Assembly: GCA_021018995.1 (NCBI GenBank)
Contig: CM037588.1
Location: forward strand, 89,564,765 to 89,628,764
Length of the DNA stretch: 64,000 nucleotides
Reading direction: 5' to 3'
From: Chloranthus sessilifolius
Taxonomy: Eukaryota > Streptophyta > Magnoliopsida > Chloranthales > Chloranthaceae
How positions within the stretch are numbered: the first letter of the stretch is position 1; the number at the start of each line of letters is the position of its first letter. A program made the position numbers and the translations under genes. Shown one piece after another: positions 34,445 to 46,028 of the stretch. The notes beneath the pieces are model-generated. The model saw nothing but the letters and a program-made list of their open reading frames with translations. It had not been told where the DNA came from and ran no database searches.

Positions 34445-34625
34445 AGACTCGCGCAGCTGGGTAAGGGGATCACGAGATAACTAAATCACGCGATTATGGA
34501 AGTTGGAGCTTGAAGTGCGTGAGAGACTCTGCAGCATTGAAGCTCGCGATAGCGAAAGAAATATTCTATGTGAATTGCGTGAGAGCTTCCCAAATCATAA
34601 TTTGGAATGCGCGAGGGCTTAATAC
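34445..34625. promoter_or_regulatory. Internal (T/G)CGCGAG motif cluster of element A
   Basis: At least seven copies lie in 180 bp: ACTCGCGCAG, ATCACGAGAT, ATCACGCGAT, GTGCGTGAGAG, GCTCGCGATAG, TTGCGTGAGAG and ATGCGCGAGGG. This is the LTR motif of the same element, placed between the end of integrase and the TATA-like box of the 3' ORF. Confidence 0.7.
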
Positions 34626-34738
34626 CAAACAATATCCATTCAATTCGAAAGTCAGCAATTCGCAAAAGAAGAAGAAGAAATCCTACCAATCCCACATGAA
34701 CTCTATCTAGCTCAACGTAATCAGCCTCCACACAACCA

Positions 34739-35290
34739 CTAAAATTTCCTAAAACATATGGAAGAAACAAAAGTGGTATAGTACAACATGGACACATGAA
34801 AATGAATAGTGTTCATAGGGTCAGCAGGTTGTTCAATGCAAGGCTTAAGCCTCTGACCATTCACTTTGAAGGTCCTCCCAGATTTGGGATCCTTGACTTC
34901 CACAGCACCAGATGGGGAAACATTTAAGACAACATAGGGACCTTCCCATCTGGATTTTAATTTGCCAGGAAAGAATTTTAGTTTGGAGTTGAATAACCAA
35001 ACCATACCACCCGGTTAGAGGCTTTTTCTCAGCAAGCCCTTGTTAAAGAAAGCTTTAGACCGTTCCTTGTAGATCCTGACATTGGTGTAAGCATCCATCC
35101 TCAACTCATCCAATTCAGACAGCTGCAATGACCTGTGATGACCAACAAAAGTTAGGTTCATGTTTAAATTCTTAATGGCCCAATAGGCCTTGTGTTCTAA
35201 CTCTACTGGGAGATGGCAAGCCTTGCCATAGACCAATTTGAATGGGGACATTCCAATGGGAGTCTTATAGGCAGTCCTATAGGCCCACAG
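34739..35290 (-). pseudogene. Element A integrase, C-terminal part
   Basis: Begins directly after element B with [37 protein letters not shown], the end of the integrase core, and continues to a GPY/F-type module (FPGKLKSRWEGPYVVLNVSPSGAVEV) and NGQRLKPC. The upstream part lies at 49599-50487. The two parts were one gene until element B entered. Confidence 0.85.
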
Positions 35291-35295
35291 TGCAT
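35291..35295. repeat. Target site duplication of element B
   Basis: TGCAT before the LTR at 35296; GGCAT after the other LTR at 49594-49598 (4 of 5 match). The target is the integrase gene of element A. Confidence 0.85.
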
Positions 35296-36289
35296 TGTTG
35301 TTGCTTCTTTGTGTGCTTGATTTATTTGTGTTTTGAAAATAGGTTTTCAACTGCTAAGTTATAATGAATTTAAAATATTGAAAAGAGTAAAGAAATATCA
35401 GCACAGATAGAAGTGAATTAGCCTGCAAGATCAGGGCCAATTGTGGCAAGTTTTAAATGTAAGTGAGTGAAAGATCGTCCACAGAGAATTTGTCTAAAAT
35501 GCAAGATAAACCTCCAGATCTGAGCTACCAGATCTGGCCTCTTATCCTATCTAGAAAGCACATAAGATGGGGAGGTTGAATTTGTCACATTAACTAAATG
35601 ATAAAAAGTAAAAGTTAAACTAAATGATCCAGATCCGAGTTGGGGGAACGTTTGAGGTAAACTTATAAAAAATGGAGAAGTAATATCTAACTTTGATTTG
35701 GTCCTTGAAATCTAATGAGAATGACTGCAGCTCAACTGAGAGATGATCCAATCTTCATCTGGCTACAAGCGCAGATGTAAGAGAAATAAATCTAATTCAA
35801 GGATTAGGTTTAAGCTTATGGCTATGGTCATCACTTTAATGGCCACAAACCATCCAATAGTCTTGAATCCAAATCCTTAATCTAGAACAAGAAACATCAC
35901 TACAAATGCCGTGAGAGACTAGGTTACAAACACTAACTCTCACAGGATTAATGAATCAAGGGAAATTGCATGAAAAATAGTGAATCTAAAGGAGTCTAAT
36001 GCAAGAAGGAGATCAGAGGGAACCCTTAACATGAGTCCAATGGAGAATGCACGGTTTACAGCAACCTTTTCAAATTCACCATTACAATTACAGAGCACAG
36101 CTTAAACAGCTCTCAGATTTGTAGTCTTGAATATAACTCTCCTTTGAATTATAGAAGTATCTCACAGCTCTCAATTGCAAGTAAAAAGTGAGGCAATTAC
36201 AGGGATTTCAGACAAACTATCTGATTTGGAAATGGGGGATTAGGAATGAAACTCAAAATCTGGATACCCAAATTGGGCAAATGGTTCGT

Positions 36290-36299
36290 CTATTTATAG
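36290..36299 (-). promoter_or_regulatory. TATA box of element B 3' LTR
   Basis: CTATAAATAG on the - strand, identical in the 5' LTR at 48721-48730. Confidence 0.7.
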
Positions 36300-36644
36300 T
36301 TTTCCCTAAGTCCAGCTCAGATGTGTATCAACCAACCAGAAGTGCTCAGATCTGTATTGACCAATGGTAGTCGATCACGAGGATCCAGATCTGTTCTGGC
36401 CAATCAGAATTCCTCGATCTGGTTCAACCAATCAGGTGAAAAAGGCATCAATTCTGTTATGCATTTTGAAAGTCTGTTAGAGTTTCCCACCAAGTTATTT
36501 CATCTCTGGGTGCTCACGTGGGGTGGAATATGCCTTCGCTTCATGCTTAGAATCCTTTGAAATGTCCCTAGGTTTTTAAATGCATTGGGAAGCATGAAAC
36601 AGATTACTGAATTGCCCTTGCAAAAGCTGGGAATCTCCAGAATA

Positions 36645-36900
36645 CCTTTTCGCATAGCTTAGGGGACTTTTCGCAAGGTGTTGTAACTCCTGAAGCTCTT
36701 TTCATAATGTTCTGGTTCTGTTCAAATTGAGTTTTCTTCTTTTCGAAAAGGTCAATCATCTCTTCGAAGAGTTCAGATGCTCTTCGAAAGCTAAGCCTGG
36801 AGTTTTAGTTCTTTTCGCAGAGTTCAGGTTCTTTGCGAACAGTTCAGGTTCTTTGCGAAAAGTGCTCTGTAGCGCATTTTTCTGTTCGAATTGCTCCATA
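36645..36900. promoter_or_regulatory. TTTTCG(A/C)AAAG motif cluster, element B 3' LTR
   Basis: About twelve TTTTCGCA, TTCGAA and TTTGCGAAAAG sites lie 350-600 bp upstream of the TATA box. The homologous cluster in the 5' LTR is 49086-49330. Confidence 0.7.
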
Positions 36901-37157
36901 CTTCTTTTCTGGGTTGAGACTAGGTCTTTGCTTCTTCAATTCAGACCTTTCAACAGCTAGTGAGGTTGTTTCTTCTCTTTCTTTCTTTGGATTGACATGG
37001 ATTGTCATCTTTTTGGCACTTTTAAGCTGCTTTTATGGTTAAGCCTGTCTTTATTGTTAGCAGCAACACAAGCACTTAAAACACTTATTTAGTTCTCTCA
37101 AAGGTCTATCAAGACTCAAGTTCAGGGGTGAAAAATGGTATTTTTTAGTTCTCAACA

Positions 37158-37167
37158 CACCCCCAAA
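37158..37167 (-). promoter_or_regulatory. Polypurine tract of element B
   Basis: TTTGGGGGTG on the - strand, joined directly to the 3' LTR start at 37157. Identical to the PPT of element D. Confidence 0.8.
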
Positions 37168-38757
37168 CCTAAGCTTTGCTAGTCCCTGAGCAAAGACAAA
37201 ATTAAAAATAAAGTAAAAACCCACTTTTGTAGGGAGCACAGTTGCATTTAGCATATGCAACAAGCCTTTTAAACCCCTAGGTGATCCCTAGTGGAGGAGT
37301 GAAGTCTCCTGAGGGTTTTCAGTGAAGGTACCCACAAACTTCTTCAATAAATCAGTTAAGATCATTGCAATTCTGTTACAGCGAACTTTCATCCACTCTG
37401 TTTATTCACACTTGCATCAGTCATGTTGTAAGAAGATTTTTCAAGAAAAACATCAGTTCAAAACTAAAATTTTGCTGTAATTCTTGTTACTACTCAGCCA
37501 ATTTATGTCAAAGGTTATTTACAAGAAAAATTAATGAACAACTTACCTTCGATTTAGGAATCCAGCTTCGATGTTACCCCAATGAGTTGATTTCAAACCC
37601 AACTCTCACCGGGATTTTCACTCAACATGCAAGTAAGAGGGTTGTACTATTTCACACGGCTCAAGAGCAGTTACAGCCCTCAAATAGGACTGTAAGCATG
37701 AGCATAGGCATTGCCTTTAGTTTGGAATTCCCTGCTCTTTTCACCATAGATTACACAAATTCTTATCTCCATGTGATAGCTCAATCCATCATTGATTAGT
37801 AAGGACTTTACTGGGGTTGTAATGCGGCTTATGGGTGAAATTTCTCAAGAATAAAGGGTTGGAGTGGTGTTCAAATTTGAGAAGTCAGTCAAGGTAAGGA
37901 GGTGATATACAAACCTTCTTTACTTCAGCATATTTTCATTTTCTTCTTTGAATTTCCAGAGCCAAAGTGGCCGTCTTTTTCTCTTTCTTTTTCAAACATC
38001 CAATGAAATGCCTTCTCTCTTTTTGTTTTGCTCAAATATATATATTTTTTCAAATTAGCATTGACTGGAATGCCACATTTCCTCTGCTGTTACATCACTG
38101 CCTTCAACTTGTACCCTTCTTTTGTTATCAAATTGTTACTCAATTCTCCTTTCTTCAGCTTCCTTCCCTTTATCTTCTGACTTCTCGGAGTGAGGGTTAG
38201 GCTAAATGAAGTTGATGAGGTTTATTGGATGAGGTTTCAAAGGAATCTTAGATTTGTACAGCTCAAATGGTGTGTATCAAGGGCATTTTCAAAAGGTGGG
38301 GCTTTGTAAGGTTCAAACTGTCCAAAAGGAGGCCTTACATCATGTCTTTAATATCACGAGTGCTATCAAATTATTTCAATTTGGATATGTGTAACTTCTA
38401 GTGCAAGAAAGCAGATTCAATCAGTCCCAAAAGCAGAAAAAATTGCCAATTCATACCTCCAAAGAATACATTTCAGGCCCAAACCTCACTGGGGTGGTTT
38501 TTTTTATCAAATTCCTGAGGTGTATCCTCACTGTTTTCCTTCTTTTTAGGTTTACTAAAGCATCAATTTTCTTTTGGAAATTTCCTGACATTCACTTCAT
38601 GAAAGTATTAGAATTACACTAGAAATTAATTTCAAAAGGTTTTTAACTTCTTCATATTTTCTCTTTTTTTCAAAACAGCAGGTGTGAAATTACTTTATTT
38701 TCAAAAATTCCACTGATCATAAGCTGTACTGATGTTAACTCAATTATTGATTTCTGT
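37168..38757 (-). other. 3' non-coding module of element B
   Basis: Shares dispersed blocks with A and D (see 32640-33801 and 3107-4732), including CTCAAGAGCAGTTACA...GTAAGCATGAGCATAGGCA (37662-37710) and TTCTGACTTCTCGGAGTGAGGG (38175-38196). No credible ORF. Confidence 0.55.
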
Positions 38758-38770
38758 CACCCCCCCAAAC
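38758..38770 (-). promoter_or_regulatory. Internal PPT-like tract of element B
   Basis: On - it reads GTTTGGGGGGGTG, 1.6 kb from the LTR, the same distance as in element D. It lies shortly after the end of the extra ORF. Confidence 0.5.
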
Positions 38771-38932
38771 CAAAGGGGAGCAGGGTCCACACTGGTCCAA
38801 AGCAGAGAAAAGATATAAGCAAGAAAAAAAAAATCATGATGACAAAAGGACAGACAGAAATGCACAGGAATTACACAAGAAACAACAGAATTTTATATTA
38901 CAAACTCATAACACAGATAAGTACAATGTGAT

Positions 38933-41382
38933 CTAATAACTGGGGTCAAAATCTGTATCATAAGTTGGTTCAATTGGCTCAGAACTGGAGTCACTGTCAG
39001 AATCAGAACTAGAATCAGTATTGGAGTCTGAACTTGATTGAGCTTTCTCGTGGAGTGTGTTTTGCAGCTCAAAGGTATTCCTCCGATTTTATCTTTTGGT
39101 GAGGCCAATGTACTTGCCAAGTCTAGTGGTCTTCGCTTTTTGCAACATGGTCACCTTGTGCTGCTCACTCCGAACCATCTGAAATGTTTGACCCAGCAAG
39201 TCCTTCATTTTCTCTCTCTCAAATTTCATAAATAACTCCAACTTCCGAATCTGGTTTTCATAAGGGGTTCGAATGTAGGCTTGTAAATCAGCTAACCCCT
39301 TTAGAACATCTCGACAGATATAAGGATTTTCTTCCATGGCTCTTCTGAGGGTGGTAAATCTGGGAATGGAATGGTAGGGGACCAAAGGTGTCCCAAATTG
39401 TGGAGGGGAGAAGAATTTTCCAAGGAGGACTTCTGTGGTCGGTCCGAGTGGCTTGCTGTGAGAAAGTGGGAGTGGTGAAGGGGATGCAACCAGAGGGACT
39501 CTGTGTTCGGGCTTTGGGTTGCATGGGCAACAGTGGTGGGGGTGGGCAGATCAACCAATACTACCTCTGGTTCAGTTTGGGTAGTATGGGAATCAACAGT
39601 AGGTACAGGGGTAATGGTGGTTGTGTAGGATGTGGAGGCTAAGGTTTGGAGCAGGTCATTGGACACAGACTGGTTTTCTGTGTTGATTTGGAGTTGGGCT
39701 TGGATGTATTGGAGGTAGGCAAGTATTTGGTTAATAGATGCAGGTGGGGGAGAACTGGGCATAGCAGGGACTGGTACAACTGAAGTTGAGGGTGGGGGTG
39801 CAATGGCTGTAAAGGGAGAAGTAGGTAAGTGAGTGAAATGATGAGGGTCAGGTATAGGGATAGGTTCAAGCCCCATGGTTTCAAAAAGAGATCCCATTAA
39901 GGAAGAATAAGCCTCTGTAGTGAAAGGCTCAGGTTCAGGTGTATGGGATACTTCAGGTGTGTGGGCTGAATGAGCAGGTGAATTTGAGGGGCTTTGGAGC
40001 AGAGGAGTGCAGGGAGATGGGGCAATAAAGTCTGCAGCTAAAACATGGGCATTGGTGGGAGAAATTGGTGGTGTGAGTATCATTGGAGTGGTTGGTGTAG
40101 AGGGGGAATCAATAATTGGAATAATGGAGGGTATGGGAGATGGGACAGCTGGGATAGGGGAGGAGGGTGAAAGGCCAACTTCCTCAAGAATTGGTGCAGC
40201 TGAAGAGCTGGTCACCATGGGAAGGATAGTTTCTTCAAAAATGGGTGCAGCTAAAGAGCTGGTCACCACAGGGTCTGGCAGAGCTGCTTCAAGAAGTGGT
40301 GCAGCTAAAGAGCTGGTCACCACAGGTTCTGCCAAAACCGGTTCTAAGGGAACTGCAGGGGCAGGTTCAGGAATAGCTGTAGGTGCAGGTTCACCTTCCT
40401 CTCTCATTCTTCTCAGCATGGCTTGGCTTGTAGTCCAGGCCTTTTATCCAAAATTGTGAGGAGCAATGACTTCAAATGCCTCCTCATTATCAATGTCAAA
40501 CTTGGCTCTGAGGAGGTCTGTGATCAATCTACCAAATGGGAGGCCAGCTAATTTCTGCTCCTTTTTCAACTTGGGACTAATATCAGCCATGGCTTCAAAA
40601 ATTAACATAGGGGCATTGAAAAACTGCCCCTTAGAAAAATGGAAGAGAGCCTCCAGAATTGGTGTTCTCCTCTCTTGGCTGTGCCCGGTGATAAAAAAAC
40701 TTCCCCTCAAAATGGAGTCCATCAATAGAAATTGGGGGGCTAGGTCTCTCCTCATGATGGACTGTACAGTGCCCACAATTCCTTGGGTTAAATGTGCAGC
40801 CATTTCTCTAAAGGAGGTTGTTTCTGGAGCAGCCAATGGACCAGAAGGATCAAATTGGAAGGGTATCCCCAAAGCATTCCCTATGTCTTCAAATGTGACA
40901 GTAAGATCGCAATCATCAATAAAGATAACCAGGGTAGGGACATCAGCATCTCTTTCAATGACCTTGATTAGGTTTTGGTACCATAACTTCACCATTCGTG
41001 GGTAAATTTTCTCTGGCAAGGGGGTAAGGATATTACTTAGTGAGGCATCTCTTATGTATTTTAAAGATAACAGGCAATCCGGTTTGTTGACGAAAAAAGT
41101 TTCATCCACAATCAGCTCAGGAATTAGCTTATGAGCTTCAATGAATGGATTTGGTAGTACCAAATGTATAGGCAGAGGAGGAAGCTCAGGCTCAGGGCTA
41201 GCAGCAGCAGGGATGGGTTCCTCATGTCGAACTGTCTTTCCTTTCTCCACCCTATCCGCTTTATCCATAGATAGTTTTCTTTTGGCTGAAGTTTTGGCTT
41301 TTCCTTTTGGGGTAGGTTTGCTAACTTTCTTAGCAGAGGATTTTGGGAACATGGCAGCCAACGATTTCTCCGCTTTTCCCAT
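38933..41382 (-). pseudogene. Extra 3' ORF of element B (Athila ORF, not a recognisable envelope)
   Basis: A region of about 800 codons, broken, downstream of integrase. From the likely start MGKAEKSLAAMFPKSSAKK at 41382: a Lys-rich nuclear-localisation-like segment (PKGKAKTSAKRKLS), then a globular domain of about 250 residues (LPIHLVLPNPFIEAHKLI... to NEEAFEVIAPHNF) of the Athila ORF / plant transposon protein type. A Pro/Ala/Ser region with repeated VVTSSLAAP follows, then a coiled-coil-like segment (ENQIRKLELFMKFEREKMKDLL), and a Ser/Asp acidic tail ending at 38933. No signal peptide, membrane anchor or furin site is visible. A CG/GTATTT donor near 41478 and ATTTAG acceptor just before the ATG suggest a 5' UTR intron. 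Confidence 0.65.
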
Positions 41383-41690
41383 TCTAAATTGATGTATGAA
41401 AATGCCCACAATAGATGCTGACATAAAATCAAATTTTCCAAATGATAAATAGAGAGAATGTGTAGAGAAATACCGAGATCTAGGGTTTTTGATTGAACGA
41501 GTTGTTTGCTTGCAGAAATCCCCCAGACTAGAAGCTAAAATCCTTCTCTGAAAACTCAAATGATCGAACAAAGGTGAAGAAAAATGTAGCAAGCTTCTCA
41601 AATCGCGCAAGGAAAGAACAAAATAGGGTTTCTGTGGAACAGGTCGCTCTTCAGAAAGATTTCGAATATGAAACCCCTACATCAAAAGGG

Positions 41691-41701
41691 TTTAAATATA
41701 C
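41691..41701 (-). promoter_or_regulatory. TATA box upstream of element B extra ORF
   Basis: GTATATTTAAA on the - strand, 50-300 bp downstream of the TTTTCGAAAAG cluster and about 310 bp before the ATG at 41382. A separate promoter for the 3' ORF is implied. Confidence 0.55.
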
Positions 41702-41704
41702 TCA

Positions 41705-42010
41705 GAGTTAATTTCGCAAAGTTCTTTTTAAGTTTTTGAAAAGTTCCAAAATAGACCTTTTTACAACTGCGAATGGCATCAGTACCATTCAAAAAATTAA
41801 TAGCTTCAGAAACATCTTTTCGAAAAGAAACTAGCTTCAGAAATATCTTTTCGAAAAGAAAATAGCTTCAGAACCAACTATTCGAAAAGCAAATCCTTGC
41901 TTTCGAGCAGTTCGTTACAAATCCAGAGTCTTTTCGAAAAGTAAATTGAACTTTGCGAAAAGATAATTATTACTTTGCGACTTAACTTGGAGCATATTTA
42001 AACCATGCGA
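41705..42010. promoter_or_regulatory. Internal TTTTCGAAAAG motif cluster of element B
   Basis: About ten sites in 300 bp: TTTCGCAAAG, four ATTCGAAAAG/TTTTCGAAAAG, TTTCGAGCAG, TTTGCGAAAAG, TTTGCGAC, ATGCGAAAAG. The core is the perfect palindrome CTTTTCGAAAAG. It matches the LTR cluster of the same element, and lies exactly between integrase and the TATA box of the extra ORF. Confidence 0.75.
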
Positions 42011-42114
42011 AAAGAGACAAATCATGAATAAAAACAGAAACAAAGAAACTAAGCAAAAACTATGAAATAAAAACATAATGTACAGTTATCTACCATCAGA
42101 TTCTTGGAGGTTCG

Positions 42115-43458
42115 TGATGACAGATGGGCAGCACAGGCTCCTGGGTATTTTCAATGCATGGTTTGAGCCTCTGACCATTTACTTTCAGGATTCTTCCATT
42201 ACTTGGATCAAGGATGTCATGACTCCGAAGGAGTCATACGAATAACAGTGTATGGCCCTTCCCATCTGGATCTCAGCTTTCCTAGGAAAAACTTGAGTTT
42301 TGAGTTAAATAACCATACCTTAGAGCCAGCTGTGAACTCTTTTCTCAATAAATTTTTATCATGGAAAGTTTTGCCTTTCTCTTTGTAAAATCATGAATTT
42401 GTGTATGCATCCATTCTCAGCTCCTCCAACTCAGCAAGTTGCGCTCTGTGATTACCGCAGAGTTAGATCCATGTTCAATGTTTTAATGGCCCAAAAGCTT
42501 TATATTCTAACTCTCTTGGTAAATGGCATGCTTTGCCATAGACCAACTCGAATGGGGACATACCAATTGGTCTGTATGCCCACAATGCATCATTCAAATT
42601 TTAAAGGACCAATCCTTTCATCCTTCTTCACGTCTTTTCCAAAATATGTTTGATTTCTATAGGAAATCTCCACTTGTCCACGGTTTGTGGATGATATGGA
42701 GTGGCTACTCTATGAGTCATGAGTATTTTTCAATAAAGTTTCAAAATGTTTATTACAAAAATGGCTTCCCCATCATCGATAATGGCTCGAAAAACCAAAC
42801 TCGGAAAAATGTGATCCTTAAGAAATTTAAGAACCACTTTGTGATCGTTTGTTTTAGTGGTTGTGGCTTCAATCCATTTGGATACATAATCCATTACTAA
42901 AATGAAATTATACCCATTGGAAGAAGGAAAGGGACCCATGAAGTCTATCCCCAAACATCAAACAACTCAACTACCAAAATAGGTCAGAAGGCATTGAGTT
43001 TCTCTTGGAAATGCCGCAATTTCTCGACCTGGAAGACTTACAATGTCAGGGGCATCTTTGAAAAGTGTAGGCCAATAAAATCCATACTGCAAAACCTTTG
43101 CAGCAGTTTTGTTTCCACTAAAATGACCTCCACAGGCCTGTTCATGACACATAAAAAGTATTCTATGAAATTCTTGGTCAGGGACACATTTTCTTATTAT
43201 TTGGTCTGCACAACTCTTAAATAGATAAGGATCTTCCCAGACGAAATGTTTAACCTTTGAGAAGAAAAGATCTTTATCCATTTTATTCCAATGTTGATGA
43301 ATTCTTCTAGTAGCCAAAAAGTTGACTATATTTGCAAACCAAGGAGTGTGTACACTAATGGCAAAAAGTTGCTCATCAGGGAAAGATTCATTGATAGGCA
43401 GCCTATCAATCTCAGTAGTTAAAATTCTAGACAAGTGATCAGCCACCACATTCTCCAC
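42115..43458 (-). pseudogene. Element B integrase
   Basis: - strand blocks match the A integrase: [21 protein letters not shown] (start of the open part at 43458), the zinc-finger region with [28 protein letters not shown], a [19 protein letters not shown] block with catalytic Asp (42930), and the NGQRLKPC-like end near 42150. Broken in several places. Confidence 0.8.
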
Positions 43459-43476
43459 CCCTTTTTTATCTTTGAT

Positions 43477-45052
43477 CTATAAATCAAATTCCTGTAATAG
43501 GAGAATCCACCTGATTAATCTTGGTTTGGTATCCTTCTTAGACAGAAGGTATTTCAAGGCAGAGTGGTTAGTGAACACCACTATTTGTGAACCCAAGACA
43601 TATGACCTGAATTTCTCTAAAGCAAAAACAATTGTCAGCAGCTCTTTCTCAGTTGTTGTGTAATTGAGCTGTGCATCAATCATTGATCTACTGGCATAAG
43701 CTATGACATGAGGCAGCTTTTCTTTTCTCTGTCCAAGGACAGCTCCCAAAGCATAATCTGATGCATCACACATAAGTTCAAAAGGTAGTGAATAATCTGG
43801 AGACTGCAATATTGGAGCTGAAATCAAACAGTTTTTCAAGAATTCAAAAGCCTTCATGCATTCATTATTGAAAACAAAAGGGACATCTTGGTACAGCAAA
43901 TGACAAAGAGGTTTGGTTATTTTACTGAAGTCCTTAATGAACCTTCTGTAAAATCCAACATGTCCCAGAAAACTTCTGATTTGTTTAACAGTTTTGGGAG
44001 GTGGTAAATGTGCAATTAAATCAATTTTTGCTCAGTCCACCTCAATGCCCTTGTGGGAAACAACATGGCCAAGGACAATGCCTTGGGTGACCATGAAATG
44101 GCTCTTTTCCCAGCTCAAAACTAGATTGGTTTCTTCACATCTTTGTAATACCAATTTGAGATGATGTAAACACTGAGAAAAAATCTCTCAGAGATTGAAA
44201 AATCATCCATAAAATCTCCATAAATTGGTCAATCATATCGAGAAAATAGAATACATGCATCTTTGAAAGGTAGGTGAGCATTACAAAGACCAAAAGGCAT
44301 TCTCCTATAGGCAAAAGTGCCAAAAGGGCAAGTGAATGTGGTCTTTTCACGATCTTGTGGGTACACAGAATCTGGTTGTAACGAGTAACCATCAAGAAAA
44401 CGATAATAAGCTTTTCACGCTAGCTTATCTAAAATTTGATCAATGAATGGGAGGGGAAATGGTCTTTTCTCGGTCATTGCATTTAATTTTCACGTAATCA
44501 ATACGAGACTCTCCACCCAGTTGTTTGTCCGGTTGTCATAAGCTCACCGAATCTGAGGTTACAATGGTGATCCCAGATTTCTTAGGTACCACCTGTAGGT
44601 GCCACCCAAGTGAATCGAAATGGGGTAAATGACCCCAAAGATCCAACAACTTAACAACCTCTTTCATGACCACTTCTTGCATATGAGGGTTCACCTCCTT
44701 TGCATTTCCTAGAAGGCTTTGCATCTTCTTCCAAATGGATTTTGTACATGCAAGCAATTTGGGTGATTCCTCCCAAATCAGCAATAGTCCAGCCAATTTC
44801 CCTTCTATGTTCTTTCAAAACTATCAACAGCTCTTCTTCTTGTTCCTTTGTGAGGGAGGAAGAAATAATTGCAAGCAATGATTTATGATTTCCTAAAAAA
44901 ACATATTTCAAATTTTCTGGCAGCTGCTTTAGTTCTAAATCAGGTGGGCAGAGAAAAGAAGGTAACAAAGGTACCTTAGCTGTTTGTGGGAGGGGGAAAG
45001 TAGCAGGTTTCCAAGAAGAGAAACTTGCTGATTGGTTATGAGTTCCTTGCAC
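43477..45052 (-). pseudogene. Element B reverse transcriptase and RNase H
   Basis: Contains the pre-RT segment (PDLELKQLPENLKYVFLG, IGWTIADLGGI), the RT core in fragments, and RNase H ([58 protein letters not shown]) with its catalytic Asp and Glu. Collinear with the better preserved gene of A. It is more broken than its young LTRs would suggest. Confidence 0.82.
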
Positions 45053-45137
45053 AACATTTATTTCCTCAGAATTTGAGATACAAACTGTTTCTTCTTTAGA
45101 ATTTCCCCAAGCATCTTTAACATTTGTGGTGAAATCT

Positions 45138-45872
45138 TCACCACAGTAAACTTGCTGAAGTCCCTTCTACAAGTTCATCCAATAGATCAACATGAAAACA
45201 TTCTTCGAAATCGGAATTGAGGTCAGGATTTGCATTATAAACATTTAATTTTACTTTCATGTTTCCAAAAGAGACTTCCATAATACCAGACCTGCATTGA
45301 ATGCAAGCATTTGCTGTAGCCAGGAATGGTCTTCCCAAAATGACAGGGATGGAAGTTTTGCTTTTGGTAGGTTCCATGCCCAAGACTAGAAAATCAGCAG
45401 GATAGAAAAATTTATCTACTCCCACCAATACATCCTCAATCATCCCAACTGGCTTCCTTTCAGATCTGTCTGCTAGTTGTAACACCACATGAGTGGGCTT
45501 TAATTCTCCTAAACCTAGTTTCTCATATATAGAATATGGAAGTTGGTTGACACTAGCACCCAGATCTAATAAAGCCTTTTCAATGATATGTTTCCCAATA
45601 ATGCAAGGGATTGTGGGGATTCCAGGATCTTGAAGTTTAGGAGGTGTGGCAATGGATAACACCTGATTAATTCTTTTCACAACAAAGACCTTCTTAGACA
45701 ACTGTATCCTAGACTGTCTTTTGTAAGTGCAAACATCTTTCAAAAATTTTGCATATGCTGGAATTTGTTTGATTGCCTCAAGTAAAGGTAGATTTATCTT
45801 GACTTGCTTGAAAGTCTCCATCATTTCATCTATTTTTGTGTTTCCTTTATCAAAAGGGGATACAAATTTCAT
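45138..45872 (-). pseudogene. Element B aspartic protease region
   Basis: PTIPCIIGKHIIEKALLDLGASVNQLPYSIYEKLGL, then ILGRPFLATANACIQCRSGIMEVSFG. The Asp of LDLGAS is the catalytic residue; DLGAS is normal for Athila-like proteases. Preceded by MMETFKQVKINLPLLEAIKQIPAYAKFLKD, a conserved gag-protease junction also present in A. Confidence 0.85.
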
Positions 45873-46028
45873 TGCATGAGGAAATGGTAAATGAGGAACT
45901 AGTCCTTCATCTACAGATTTGGAAGCATTTTCAAAAACTTTTTGGATTTTTTGTTTTTCATTTTTTTCATTTTTTTGATTTTTCTGAGGTCCATCAGCAC
46001 CCCCACTGCTATCATTATGCTGCTCTTG

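Larger units (their letters stand above)
35296..37157 (-). repeat. 3' LTR of element B (1862 bp)
   Basis: Contains the R-U5 block (35425-35490), the TATA box CTATAAATAG on - (36290-36299) and the TTCGAA/TTCGCGAA motif cluster (36645-36900). Nearly identical to 47736-49593. Confidence 0.93.

Noticed and set aside
41460-41500. AAACCCTAG near the start of the B extra ORF as a telomere-derived repeat
   Set aside because: A single unit, common in plant 5' UTRs as a telo-box-like element; no TTTAGGG array exists in the window.
38933-41610. Retroviral-type envelope in element B
   Set aside because: No signal peptide, membrane anchor or cleavage site; basic, Pro-rich, coiled-coil and acidic regions instead.
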